Shown: piece after piece, positions 37,161 to 48,123 of the stretch
Numbering within the stretch: position 1 is the first letter of the stretch
Layout: every line of letters begins with the position of its first letter
Source of the DNA: Tomocerus qinae
Taxonomy: Eukaryota; Arthropoda; Collembola; Entomobryomorpha; Tomoceridae
Direction: 5' to 3'
DNA: 64,000 bases
Assembly: GCA_020055645.1 (NCBI GenBank)
Contig: CM034546.1
Span: 127,493,875 to 127,557,874 of the forward strand
Made by a program: the position numbers and the translations under genes
Notes under the pieces: model-generated
What the model was told of the DNA's origin: nothing
The model's input: the letters and a program-made list of their open reading frames with translations, nothing else
Databases searched by the model: none

Positions 37161-39863
37161 ATTTATTCTATAAATTGTATTATTGTATTGAATTGTAAAG
37201 GCTTTATTGTCAGTCACTATTGCAGATTTATAGTTACATGAAACTGGTTTCCAGTAGAGGACAGAAATTGCACTAATTTCAATAAATACCATTAATTTCC
37301 ATAAAATGTAATAATTTCATAACTTGTACTAATTTCAATAAATTTCATTCATTTCCATGAATTGCATTAATTTCGATAAATTTTTATTAGTTTCTATAAA
37401 TTTTTATTAGTTTCCATAAATTTCATTTATTTCCATGAATTGCATTAATTTCAATTAATTTCATTAATTTTTATTAATTTTAATAAATATCTTTAATTTC
37501 AATAAATTGCATTAAATCCAATAAACTGCATTAATTTCAATAAATTACATTAATTTCAATAAATTGCATTAATTTCAATAAATTGCATTAATTTCAATAA
37601 ATTGCATTAATTTCAATAAATTGCATTAATTTCAATAAATTGCATTAATTTCAATAAATTGCATTAATTTCAATAAATTGCATTAATTTCAATAAATTGC
37701 ATTAATTTCAATAAATTGCATTAATTTCAATAAATTGCATTAATTTCAATAAATTGCATTAATTTCAATAAATTGCATTAATTTCAATAAATTGCATTAA
37801 TTTCAATAAATTGCATTTATTCTATAAATTGTATTATTGTATTGAATTGTAAAGGCTTTATTGTCAGTCACTATTGCAGATTTATAGTTACATGAAACTG
37901 GTTTCCAGTAGAGGACAGAAATTGCACTAATTTCAATAAATACCATTAATTTCCATAAAATGTAATAATTTCATAACTTGTACTAATTTCAATAAATTTC
38001 ATTCATTTCCATGAATTGCATTAATTTCGATAAATTTTTATTAGTTTCTATAAATTTTTATTAGTTTCCATAAATTTCATTTATTTCCATGAATTGCATT
38101 AATTTCAATAAATTTCATTAATTTTTATTAATTTTAATAAATATCTTTAATTTCAATAAATTGCATTAAATCCAATAAACTGCATTAATTTCAATAAATT
38201 ACATTAATTTCAATAAATTGCATTAATTTCAATAAATTGCATTAATTTCAATAAATTGCATTAATTTCAATAAATTGCATTAATTTCAATAAATTGCATT
38301 AATTTCAATAAATTGCATTAATTTCAATAAATTGCATTAATTTCAATAAATTGCATTAATTTCAATAAATTGCATTAATTTCAATAAATTGCATTAATTT
38401 CAATAAATTGCATTAATTTCAATAAATTGCATTAATTTCAATAAATTGCATTAATTTCAATAAATTGCATTAATTTCAATAAATTGCATTAATTTCAATA
38501 AATTGCATTAATTTCAATAAATTGCATTAATTTCAATAAATTGCATTAATTTCAATAAATTGCATTAATTTCAATAAATTGCATTAATTTCAATAAATTG
38601 CATTAATTTCAATAAATTGCATTAATTTCAATAAATTGCATTAATTTCAATAAATTGCATTAATTTCAATAAATTGCATTAATTTCAATAAATTGCATTA
38701 ATTTCAATAAATTGCATTTATTCTATAAATTGTATTATTGTATTGAATTGTAAAGGCTTTATTGTCAGTCACTATTGCAGATTTATAGTTACATGAAACT
38801 GGTTTCCAGTAGAGGACAGAAATTGCACTAATTTCAATAAATACCATTAATTTCCATAAAATGTAATAATTTCATAACTTGTACTAATTTCAATAAATTT
38901 CATTCATTTCCATGAATTGCATTAATTTCGATAAATTTTTATTAGTTTCTATAAATTTTTATTAGTTTCCATAAATTTCATTTATTTCCATGAATTGCAT
39001 TAATTTCAATAAATTTCATTAATTTTTATTAATTTTAATAAATATCTTTAATTTCAATAAATTGCATTAAATCCAATAAACTGCATTAATTTCAATAAAT
39101 TACATTAATTTCAATAAATTGCATTAATTTCAATAAATTGCATTAATTTCAATAAATTGCATTAATTTCAATAAATTGCATTAATTTCAATAAATTGCAT
39201 TAATTTCAATAAATTGCATTAATTTCAATAAATTGCATTAATTTCAATAAATTGCATTAATTTCAATAAATTGCATTAATTTCAATAAATTGCATTAATT
39301 TCAATAAATTGCATTAATTTCAATAAATTGCATTAATTTCAATAAATTGCATTAATTTCAATAAATTGCATTAATTTCAATAAATTGCATTAATTTCAAT
39401 AAATTGCATTAATTTCAATAAATTGCATTAATTTCAATAAATTGCATTAATTTCAATAAATTGCATTAATTTCAATAAATTGCATTAATTTCAATAAATT
39501 GCATTAATTTCAATAAATTGCATTAATTTCAATAAATTGCATTAATTTCAATAAATTGCATTAATTTCAATAAATTGCATTAATTTCAATAAATTGCATT
39601 AATTTCAATAAATTGCATTAATTTCAATAAATTGCATTAATTTCAATAAATTGCATTAATTTCAATAAATTGCATTAATTTCAATAAATTGCATTAATTT
39701 CAATAAATTGCATTAATTTCAATAAATTGCATTAATTTCAATAAATTGCATTAATTTCAATAAATTGCATTAATTTCAATAAATTGCATTAATTTCAATA
39801 AATTGCATTAATTTCAATAAATTGCATTAATTTCAATAAATTGCATTAATTTCAATAAATTGC
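37161..39863 (+). repeat. Three compound repeat units: a 388-bp block plus 14, 27 and 40 copies of a 19-mer
   Basis: A 388-bp block (beginning ATTTATTCTATAAATTG, containing GTCAGTCACTATTGCAG and CATGAAACTGGTTTCC) occurs at 37161-37548, 37815-38202 and 38716-39103. Each copy is followed by a perfect run of the 19-mer ATTAATTTCAATAAATTGC: 37549-37814 (266 bp, 14 copies), 38203-38715 (513 bp, 27 copies), 39104-39863 (760 bp, 40 copies). The increments are exactly 13 copies (247 bp). The block copies look identical or nearly so (one A/T difference noticed near 37457/38111). No coding potential. Confidence 0.96.
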
Positions 39864-40030
39864 ATTAATTTCAATAAACTGCATTAATTTTCATGACTTT
39901 CATTAATTTCAATAAACTGCATTAATTTTCATGACTCATTAATTTCAATAAACTGCATTTTTCATGAATTTCATTAATTTTAGTAAACTGCAATAATTTT
40001 CATGTATTTCATTAATTTCGATTTTTATTA
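39864..40030 (+). repeat. Decaying edge of the 19-mer array
   Basis: Units alternate CATTAATTTCAATAAACTG with CATTAATTTTCATGACTTT, a roughly 38-bp dimer that loses register by about 40030. This is probably the ancestral, unhomogenised form. Confidence 0.8.
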
Positions 40031-40738
40031 ATTTCATGCAATTTTACGAATTTCAGGTAATTGCCTTGATTAGGATGTTTGTATTTTGAAAAACACAAGT
40101 TTAGATTTTTAACAAACATAACGTATGTTTCTAAATTCACATGTACAAGGACGTAAGTATGTATCTGCTTACCGTTCTGTCCTGTACAAATTTTCTGTAA
40201 GTCTGAAACAATCCATCTATACATTAAGACTGTTCACTAAATGTCCGGCTAAGCAAATTAATAAATTTTCTTTGTCAAATTTTTACAACAAAACCTACAA
40301 AGGCATTAAAGTTTGAAAAAACTAGTAGAACAACTATTATCTGTAATGTGTGAAAACAAGTTAAGTTATTTTCTGATTAGATAAGATATTATGATGCCTT
40401 TATTGACAGGGGCATAGACCTTAGATCATGAGAGATGTCCTACCTACTGAACAATGTGTTTTTGTTGACGGAGGTTATAGTATTAACAGTCTAATTAAAT
40501 GTTAAGGGTAAATAATCACCCGAAAGAATTTGTCTTTTAACTTTAATATGGATAACGTAGGCTGTCTACAGACTTTTTGAATTTGGTTTGTAATAAAGCA
40601 GGGATGGATTTGCCGTAAAACCTCGAGATATTTTGTATTTATCACAAATGCATTTCTCTGCCTATATATTTAATGAAAAGTTATTTAGCGAATATTTTGG
40701 GTATAATAAAAATGAACACGAACAGGAAAATGGGACCT
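40031..40738. other. AT-rich spacer, nothing recognised
   Basis: Overlapping 60-70 codon frames on both strands have no recognisable product. Confidence 0.5.
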
Positions 40739-41600
40739 TTTTAGCTCGCCTGTGTAAGAGTTGAGTATAATTTAAGTTGTATCTCTGTATGAATTACACT
40801 ATGTATAAGTGTTTATCTGGTTAACTCTCATTGGTTGTTTGGTACGGCACCCGCCAGTACCGCCTACAGCCAGACAAGGGAGACGACTTATGGCGTATCA
40901 GTTCGAGTCTAGATTTCAGTCAGTAGAGTTCTTGCTTGCTTTAACTTGTATGTTAATTGGCTATTTCAATCTTTATTCTTTACTTTCAAGTTTCTTTAAT
41001 TATAATAGTATTGCATAATTGAATTCATATTCATAATTCGCATTTCATAACGTAAGATCAAATAGTCAGTCTGTCCGTCCTACACGATGACCCCCAAAGC
41101 CGTACCCACAATAACTCCAGAAAGTTTTAAAGGAACTTCACCAAACTTTGCAAAAGGTCGTCTATGCGCTTGTGACGATCTCTATTGATTTTTATAACAG
41201 GTTGTAAAACACAGACCAAACTAAATCTGTATGCTAGTTAAACATGAATTCTGCTCCTATATAACAAGCATTAATAGAGTATTGAGCGCCAAATTATTAA
41301 CATATTCTACCTTCAAATTGTCCATTTTATTCTGCTTGCTTTTAATGAGTATCTTACAGTCACAATAAACGTTTACACTTAAAACCGATCCACAATAATT
41401 TATTTGCATTTTCTGTTGATTTTGATAGTCAACATTAATCTATTTTGATTTTCTGTTGATTATGACAGTTAACATTGATCTTGTGTGACCTTGTTGATTA
41501 TGACATTTGAAATTGATATATTGTGATTTTCTGTTGATTTTTATGATAAACATTAATCCATTTTGAGTTCCTGTTGATTTTCATAGTCAACAAAAAATAA
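40739..41600 (-). mobile_element. Inverted copy of the AGCTCGCCTG-ended interspersed family, interrupted
   Basis: It begins TTTTAGCTCGCCTG, the inverse of the ends seen at 53551 and 54343. GTCAGTCTGTCCGTCCTACACG and the following 110 bp (41067-41190) are the inverse of the GGACGGACGG...GGATCGTCAGTGG module at 53340-53520. It is followed at 41395-41600 by reversed 40-bp minisatellite units (GTTGATTTTGATAGTCAACA). About 250 bp between 40780 and 41040 has no counterpart in the other copies, probably a nested insertion or a different subfamily. Confidence 0.55.
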
Positions 41601-41663
41601 CTCTATAATATAGACGTCATCGAAATATGCTTGTATGTTGTAAGTTTGTGTGTACGGATGTTT

Positions 41664-43887
41664 GGCTCATCCTATTTACCGGACACCCGACGACAACCCA
41701 CCCGACACCCGACCGCGAAAATCTAATTCTCACCAGACACCCGACGGCAACCCACCCGATACCCGATACCTTCCCACCCGACACCAGACCGAAAAAATCA
41801 CCTTCCCACCCGATACCCGATACCTAAATACCAGATCCCCGATATCTAACTACCCAACACCCGAAACCAACCCACCCGATACCCGAACCCTAACTACCCG
41901 ACAACAGACGACCATAAGTTTTTCCATTATAACCAAATGTTGTAATGAACCAAACGGAGATTATAATAATATTTCGGTTTAATAATAATCAAATCCCAAT
42001 GCCATAGCTATTGAAAAGTATTATTAATCATATACCATTCGTTTTATTTTGCCAATAAAAGATGAAATCTAAACATTTGACATTTTAGTGAACCAATGGC
42101 TCTTTTATTTAAATAATTTACTCTGGGTGGTGCATTTTATAATCATAATAAAAATCACACAATTTGTAAACCAAAGTAACATCATTTTATAAAATTGATA
42201 GACATTAATAAGCTGTAGCTGTCACCACCAAAGCCCAACAAGAACTAGCAAAACTTCTACTGAAACTCTACCTCTGGTAGAGGAGGTTAGTCAGTCCGGG
42301 AGTTGACAATTTAAAGGTTTACTTTTCTCACCTCTATATTCACCTGTCTGGAATCACCATGTAGTTAATAATAGCAGTCCTTTATCCTATTCAATCAGTG
42401 GAGGACTAATAATAGGATTTGTCCACCAAATTACAAACTCCGGAAGTGACCAACCTCATTCCCCAGAGGTATAAAAATGGTGTATAAACAGTCTTGTTGA
42501 GAATGTTTTCCGAGACTAACCGTATCTTACCACTATTAAAATTTACCAATGTTCCCCAAAATCGCAGATGGTCGATGTTTTTAATTTTAGGGGATTACTC
42601 TAATTTTGATAAAATCAGCCAATTGTTTAAAGGCGATGTTTTTAATAAGTTCGTATGATCTTGGTAAACGGACAGATTTGATATGGGGTTCTTTAAACGA
42701 TCAAAAAAGTAAGGAATGCAAAGGATGTGAGAATTAGTTTTTAGTTTTCCTGCTTATTAAGCACCATTAGCGGTATTGGTGACCACAATTTACCATACAA
42801 GACCTAAACTTTTTTACATTTTGACCGAATAAAGAACTTGAGTCTGCAGTCTCCCCAACATTATTTGTGCAGAAAACCATTGTATTATTACGACGTTTCT
42901 TTTTTTTAATCACTGCAACTGTAGCCAAAATGCCCAATATTAACAGCAAAGTTGATTTGCAAGCAAAAATTCAAGCCTTTTTTGTCTTTTATTTTGTAAG
43001 GTAGGCATTTTTCGTTTTCAAATACCACAAATCGTTGGAAGTCTTGGAAAAGTCTTGGAGTGGTAGCCTTTTCAGGAAAAAAGTTTTTTTACTCAACCTT
43101 TTACCCTGCTTATTAGTCTGGGGCTGGACTCCGAAATTACCAGCCTGTTCCAATATACCCTCAATAAATACAGCAGAAATCGGCACACCAAAGTATGATA
43201 ATACACCGAATAGATGTCTTTAGTACATACAGTACATTTTAAATTATAATGAATCGCAATTATTGTCAGTATTTGCAGTTTAATAAGTAAAAAAACTTAC
43301 AAATAAATCTGGATTAAAATTTGAATGTAAACTAATGACGTCAGCACTACATGAAAAATTACGAATACCACAAAAGTAGTTATAAAGATTTTTAGGTACC
43401 CAACAGTATATATGATGTAAATTTGAACTAGACTGAATGGAAGTAAGAGGGTTCACTAAAATGTCAAATGTTTAGATTTCATCTTTTATTGGCAAAATAA
43501 AACGAATGGTGTATGATTAATAACACTTTTCAATAGCTATGGCATTGGGATTTGATTATTATTAAACCGAAATATTATTATAATCTCCGTTTGGTTCATT
43601 ACAACATTTGGTTATAATAAAATTAAAATATTTTTGGAAAAACTTATGGTCGTCTGTTGTCGGGTAGTTAGGGTTCGGGTATTAGGTGGGTTGGTTTCGG
43701 GTGTTGGGTAGTTAGGTATCGGGTATCTGGTATTTAGGTATCGGGTGGAAAGGTGATTTTTTCGGTCGGGTGTCGGGTGGGTTGCCGTCGGGTGTCTGGT
43801 GGGAAGTAGATTTTCGCGGTCGGGTGTCGGGTTGGTAGGTATCGGGTGTCAAGGTTGCCGTCGGGTGTCCGGTAAATAGGATGAGCC
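41664..43887. mobile_element. FoldBack-like element: 430-bp inverted arms with internal CCCGA repeats, 9-bp target duplication
   Basis: The left arm 41664-42094 and right arm 43450-43887 are inverse copies of each other. Both begin at the outside with GGCTCATCCTATTTACCGGA and contain tandem CCCGACACCCGA/CCCGATACCCGA units, then a unique AT-rich part ending CATTTTAGTGAACC. The element is flanked exactly by CGGATGTTT at 41655-41663 and 43888-43896. Long inverted arms with internal tandem repeats and 9-bp duplications are the hallmark of Drosophila FB elements, mobilised by MULE-type (NOF) transposases. The 1.36-kb loop shows no recognised gene; minus-strand frames at 42767-42949 and 42989-43186 are short and unassigned. 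So it looks non-autonomous. Confidence 0.88.
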
Positions 43888-43984
43888 CGGATGTTTGTGT
43901 GTACGAATGTTATGAAGTTATGAATGTTATTACTCGGCCACCGTACGGTTATTTCAAAATGTATTAACAACACAGTTTGGTTTA

Positions 43985-44678
43985 TTTAAATCGTCGACGT
44001 AGAAGTCACGGTTGATGAGAATGGCTGCTTCCGAAAAATCTTTTGATTCGTCTTCGGCTAGTTGTTGCAGGCACTTGATTGCCAAGTAGGGAGCGGCCGC
44101 AGTTCCAAGGGTGGCAGTTAGCAATCTGTAGTCCTTCAGACGTTCAGTCGGCTTCGTCCTCCAAACTCGGCAGTAAACACAATGGGATGTGTTCTGAATC
44201 GGATGAGGATTGACATCAAGTCCTCCTGTAGTTTAGGGCCCACCATAAGCTTCTGGTTTAGTGAAATACCGGATGTAGGCTTAGCGGACGCATCAAAAAC
44301 TACGCGAAAAGGTGTGGTCGTGCTTGCATTATTTTCAACTGCATGGTGCGGCATGTAGTATGCCCTCGTCGGTACTTGTTCTTCAGGTGGCACAAGTTCC
44401 ATATGTTTGAGCTGGATGTATTCTTCCATGACATCAGCGTAAATCTTCTTTCGTACGTCATCGTTGTGATTTCTTCGTTCTCCGCTAAGAAATCGTTTAG
44501 TAGCCACAGTCCTCGATTTTCCCAGTGAATTTTCGTCAGTTTTCATAGGAAGTCGAACCACAAATCTACCAGTCGGGTCTCGTGCATGTGTGGCTGCAAA
44601 GTGTTCCTCACAGGCCTTCTCCTCCGGGGTAAAGAGTTTTCGTCGTGGAAGCTCTTCTAGTTCCCAGAATTGTCTAAG
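43985..44678 (-). pseudogene. BEL/Pao reverse transcriptase fragment with internal deletion
   Basis: The frame runs from just after a TAA (44679-44681) through LRQFWELEEL, PEEKACEEHF and then an ATG at 44561 to YYMPHHAV, RVVFDASAK, and DLMSILIRFRTHPIVFTA. At about 44160 the frame jumps: the residues between FTA (start of the catalytic Asp region) and the later VWRTKPTERLKDYR block are missing and the reading phase changes, so the first catalytic Asp motif is deleted. The later block continues with LGTAAAPYLA and reaches the YVDD box at 43990-44001, where the element is cut off. Confidence 0.82.
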
Positions 44679-45165
44679 TTAGTCGTCCAAGTCGCATAGA
44701 GCCATACCAGAGTGAATAGTTTCTATCCTTGGAGACTTGTCCGTCAGTTTCCCTCCTAAAATCCATCCCAATGCCGAGTTGAGTGCGATTGGTGTTCCAG
44801 GTGGGCCCATAATTTTTCCAGTTAGAATGAGATCGTAAAATATATCTGCTCCGAGCAGAACGTCAACCCTACGAACGTCATCGTATTTCGGGTCTGCTAG
44901 TTTCAGTCCGCTGATGTGCTTCCAGTTGACCGGTGTGATAGCAGTGGCAGGTAAATCTCCAGTGAGAGTTTTGAGTACTAAGGCTTGTACCTTGAACCGT
45001 GGTGTAGTCTGGTGACAGGATGAGAACTCCATCTCCACCATCTCCTTCGCTGTTCCCGCGTCGGCACCGGCGAGTCCAGACAAAGGAACTTGAATTTTCT
45101 GACGACGTAGTCCTAGTCACGTTGCACAGTTGGCCGGTAGGAAACTCGTCTCAGAACCATTGTCC
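44679..45165 (-). pseudogene. BEL/Pao aspartic protease domain
   Basis: The active-site motif DNGSETSFLP is read at about 45155-45126, in a different frame from the end of Gag. It is soon followed by a stop (TGA at about 45111-45113) before the main open frame starting at 45083. That frame has VDVLLGADIFYDLI, GKIMGPPGTP and ALGWILGG, the usual second half of BEL-type proteases. It ends at CDLDD with TAA, after which the RT linker continues in the same frame. The protease normally cleaves the Gag-Pol polyprotein; here it cannot be made as one piece. Confidence 0.8.
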
Positions 45166-45974
45166 TAAAGGGCGCGGCATACTTGTAATTCCCCAGTAGA
45201 CGACCGGATTTGTATCAGCGCCGTCGACAGGAGCCCTTTTGTTGTGTTGTTTGTTGAAAAGAATGTGGTGCTGGCGGCGGCTGATGGTCATTCTTCTGTT
45301 GCCTTTCTGTCGGCTGGTGAATCTTGTCATTGTGTAGAAGGGTGTGGTGACGTTTTGAGCAGCTTCGGCAATGTTTGCTTCTGTGTCAGTCCTATGATCT
45401 TCTCCCAGACAATTAAAGCAGAGATTGTGTTTTCTCACGACGTCCCACCTCTCTTCAATTGAAAGGGCCTTGAAAACGCTGCAGCGGTAAAGTTGGTGTT
45501 CTTCGTTGCAAAGACAGCAGCACAACTTTTGAGGTTTGGCAGAGTTTTCGTGGTGAACCATAGCTCTATTCTTTTTCCCCTCCGGTTCCCTTTTCGGCGT
45601 CTGTGGCCGGGCTGCTCCGGTTACACGTGCTTGGTGATCCCCAAATTCACAGAATTCCTCCAGCGTAGGAAGAATGTCTTTTTTCATTGCACGTTCCCAT
45701 TGTAGTCTCGAATCAGGGTCAAGCTTTTTAGAAAACAAGTGAATAAGTAATAATTCGTACGCTTGCTCACGTGTAATTCCAAGAATGTCGATGCTTCGAA
45801 TGCATTCTCTCAGGCGGTCAAATATTTTCTGCAGCAACAAAGGATTTTCTGAGGTGAGGTGTTGTCCGTTGAGCAGTCGCTAGAAATTCTGGTTGATGTG
45901 CTCTCGTTTATCCTGATAGCGATCCTCCAGTGTCTTCCATGCTTCGGTAAAGTTGTCATCAGTGAGTTGGTATG
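45151..45974 (-). pseudogene. BEL/Pao Gag, C-terminal part with zinc knuckles
   Basis: The open frame from 45840 continues upstream in the same frame to the hAT-like insertion at 45983, interrupted once by TAG (45880-45882). It contains a capsid-like stretch (DRLRECIRSIDI) and a basic linker. A first zinc knuckle of form CX2CX3HX4C sits in CCLCNEEHQLYRC. A second region, CFNCLGEDH, keeps CX2CX4H but lacks the expected last Cys. The frame ends at 45151 where the protease motif appears in another phase. Confidence 0.8.
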
Positions 45975-45982
45975 CTTGAATT

Positions 45983-47345
45983 TAGTGGTGATTAACGGAC
46001 CTTTGTAGGACTTTTACCGGACGGACTTCTTATCGGACGGACTCTTAACGGACGCGGACCCTTAACGGACGGACTCTTATCGGACGCGGACTCTTATCGG
46101 ACCGACACCTAACGGACGGACCTTAACGATACAGTCCGCTATGAGTCCGCCAGACTCAACCTCATGCACAGTGGCAGAAAACATCACACATGTGGCCAAT
46201 ACTAAGGCTTGGCACAATATTACAATCTGTGGGGCATTTCAATGCTATTGTTGCCGACCAACTAGGTCGGTGGAATTTATTATATTTAGGACATTAACCG
46301 ACTATTTTTAAATATTTTCTAAAATTTCCGAATATTTTCGAATGGATTCGAATATTTTCGAATGGTTTAGAATGGTTCCGAATATTTTCGAATGGTTTCG
46401 AATATTTTCGAATGGTTCCGAATAGTTTCGAATCTTTTCTAATATTTTCAAATAGTTTCGTATATTTTCTAATGATTTCGACTATTTTCGAATAGTTTCA
46501 AATATTTTCAAATAGTTTAGAATATTTTCGAACATTTTCAAATTCGAAAATATTCGAAACCATTCAAAAATATTCGAAACCATTCAAAAATATTCGAAAC
46601 CATTCGAAAATATTCGAAACCATTCAAAAATATTCGAAACCATTCGAAAATATTCGAAACTATTCAAAAATATTCGAAACCATTAGAAAATATTCGAAAC
46701 CATTCAAAAATATTCGAAACCATTCGAAAATATTCGAAACCATTCGAAAATATTCGAAAATATTCGAAACCATTCAAAAATATTCGAAACCATTCGAAAA
46801 TATTCGAAAATATTCGAAACCATTCGAAAATATTCGAAACCATTCGAAAATATTCGAAACCATTCGAAAATATTCGAAACCATTCGAAAATATTCGAAAC
46901 CGTTCGAAAATATTCGAAACCATTCGAAAATATTCGAAACCATTCTAAAATATTCGAAACCATTCGAAAATATTCGAAACCATTCGAAAATATTCGAATC
47001 CATTCGAAAATATTCGGAAATTTTAGAAAATATTTAAAAATAGTCGGTTAATATCCTAAATATAATAAATTCCACCGACCTAGTTGGTCGGCAACAATAG
47101 CATTGAAATCCCCCACAGATTGTAATATTGTGCCAAGCCTTAGTATTGGCCACATGTTTGATGTTTTCTGCCACTGTGCATGAGGTTGAGTCTGGCGGAC
47201 TCATAGCGGACTGTATCGTTAAGGTCCGTCCGTTAGGTGTCGGTCCGATAAGAGTCCGTCCGTTAAGGGTCCGCGTCCGTTAAGAGTCCGTCCGATAAGA
47301 AGTCCGTCCGGTAAAAGTCCTACAAAGGTCCGTTAATCACCACTA
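45983..47345. mobile_element. hAT-like foldback element, 1363 bp, 8-bp target duplication CTTGAATT
   Basis: The ends TAGTGGTGATTAACGG and the exact inverse are flanked by CTTGAATT at 45975-45982 and 47346-47353. The end fits the hAT consensus (T/C)A(A/G)NG, and 8 bp is the hAT duplication length. Inverted arms are about 325 bp each. They carry tandem CTTAACGGACG-type units (the left arm has one extra unit) and a unique part ending ACCGACCAACTAGGTCGGTGG. The whole centre, 46305-47030, is a 20-bp TTCGAA minisatellite whose orientation flips at about 46545, so the element is close to a complete palindrome. No transposase is encoded. It lies inside BEL gag. Confidence 0.92.
46305..47030. repeat. 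20-bp TTCGAA minisatellite inside the hAT-like foldback
   Basis: From 46305 to about 46545 units read TATTTTCGAATGGTTTCGAA; from 46546 to 47030 they read the inverse, CCATTCGAAAATATTCGAAA. The left half is short (about 12 units) and diverged, the right half longer (about 24 units) and homogeneous, so the halves have evolved separately. Open frames on the minus strand (46664-47003) come only from this repeat. Confidence 0.95.
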
Positions 47346-47353
47346 CTTGAATT

Positions 47354-47930
47354 AAATTGGCGGCTTCTCCTTTAACTGTAGTCTTAAGGTATTGCAGTTT
47401 CTGCGCCCCGCCCAGTTGTGTGTTGTTAAAAACAGCAGCCCGAAAGAGGTCACGAAATTGCAGCCAATCAAGTCGACTTCCGGTGAAGGTTGGTAACCCG
47501 AGTCGTGGTAATCGAATCTCTGTACTTATCGTGGCTGCGCCCGATCCCGTCGTGGTCGCGCTCGATCTCGTCGTCGATGAACTGGTAGAAGCCGTTGTCG
47601 ATCCTGTGCTTGTGGACAGCTGGTTGAAAGTTTGGAGAATAGCAGTCAGCTCGTTTTTGATGGTTCGTAGTCTTAAATCTTCTTCAGCATGTAAAACTTC
47701 GTGAGGTAGAACTGCAGCACAGTGCGTGCACTTGTCAACGATTTCGTCAAAAATGGTATCGTTCTCACCCAAGAGTTTCAATGTTCTTTCCATCAGGTCA
47801 AGTGCTTCAATTTCAGTCAGTGGAGTAATTGCGTGGACATCCAGCGCCTTCCTTAAAGTTGTTACACGACCTTCCAAAGCGGAGCGTTTTCGTTCGTTTA
47901 TCCATTTTGAAACTGTCGTTGGTAGTCAAT
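47354..47930 (-). pseudogene. BEL/Pao Gag, N-terminal part
   Basis: The open frame from 47877, which extends back to about 47930 in the same phase, encodes an N-terminal helical region with a Ser/Thr-rich low-complexity linker (TSTGSTTASTSSSTTRSS). Then comes the BEL capsid signature: LGLPTFTGSRLDWLQFRDLF, VFNNTQLGGAQKLQYL and KGEAANLIQ. The last codon before the hAT-like insertion is in the same frame as the first codon beyond it if one copy of CTTGAATT is counted, so the insertion was into an open gag. The start codon is uncertain. Confidence 0.82.
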
Positions 47931-48123
47931 TCTTCAGCTCACAATCTGTATCCCGGATGATTTTGGTTATTTGAATCTGCTGTGAAATCCAGTATCCGTT
48001 GCTGAAGGACCAATGGAAATGGGCAGAAAGTGTTCTGGAGTGGTTGAGCTAGCTTTTAGTATGTTAAGTGTAATAGTGAAAGATTTATGCCGTTTATGCA
48101 GTATGCTGTAACCGGATATGAAA

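Larger units (their letters stand above)
43985..48020 (-). mobile_element. BEL/Pao LTR retrotransposon remnant (gag-PR-RT), truncated in RT
   Basis: On the minus strand the order is Gag (from about 47930), a retroviral-type aspartic protease, then reverse transcriptase up to YVDD, after which the similarity ends at about 43985, 89 bp from the FoldBack-like element. The domain wording (gag RLPRLGLPTFTGSRLDWLQF, protease LLGADIFYD with GPPGTP, RT YYMPHHAV and VVFDASAK) is characteristic of the BEL/Pao family. A leader stretch TTGGTCCTTCAGCAACGGAT near 48000-48020 is the sort of sequence that precedes BEL gag. No intact LTR was found. The element is dead: hAT insertion in gag, stops, frameshifts, an internal RT deletion, and no RNase H or integrase. 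Confidence 0.85.

Noticed and set aside
41627-41982. Pro/Asp/Thr-rich plus-strand frames (66 and 110 codons) and the matching minus-strand frame at 43734-43973
   Set aside because: They translate the CCCGA tandem repeats in the FoldBack arms; the mirrored frame in the other arm confirms a repeat origin.
42767-43223. Small frames in the loop of the FoldBack-like element, one with a hydrophobic start (LLILGILATVAVI)
   Set aside because: 60-65 codons, no family resemblance, overlapping frames on both strands; not enough to call a gene.
45244-45705. Plus-strand frames of about 70 codons opposite BEL gag
   Set aside because: Antisense shadows of the minus-strand Gag coding sequence.
46664-47003. 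Two 99-codon minus-strand frames
   Set aside because: They lie in the TTCGAA minisatellite at the centre of the hAT-like foldback.
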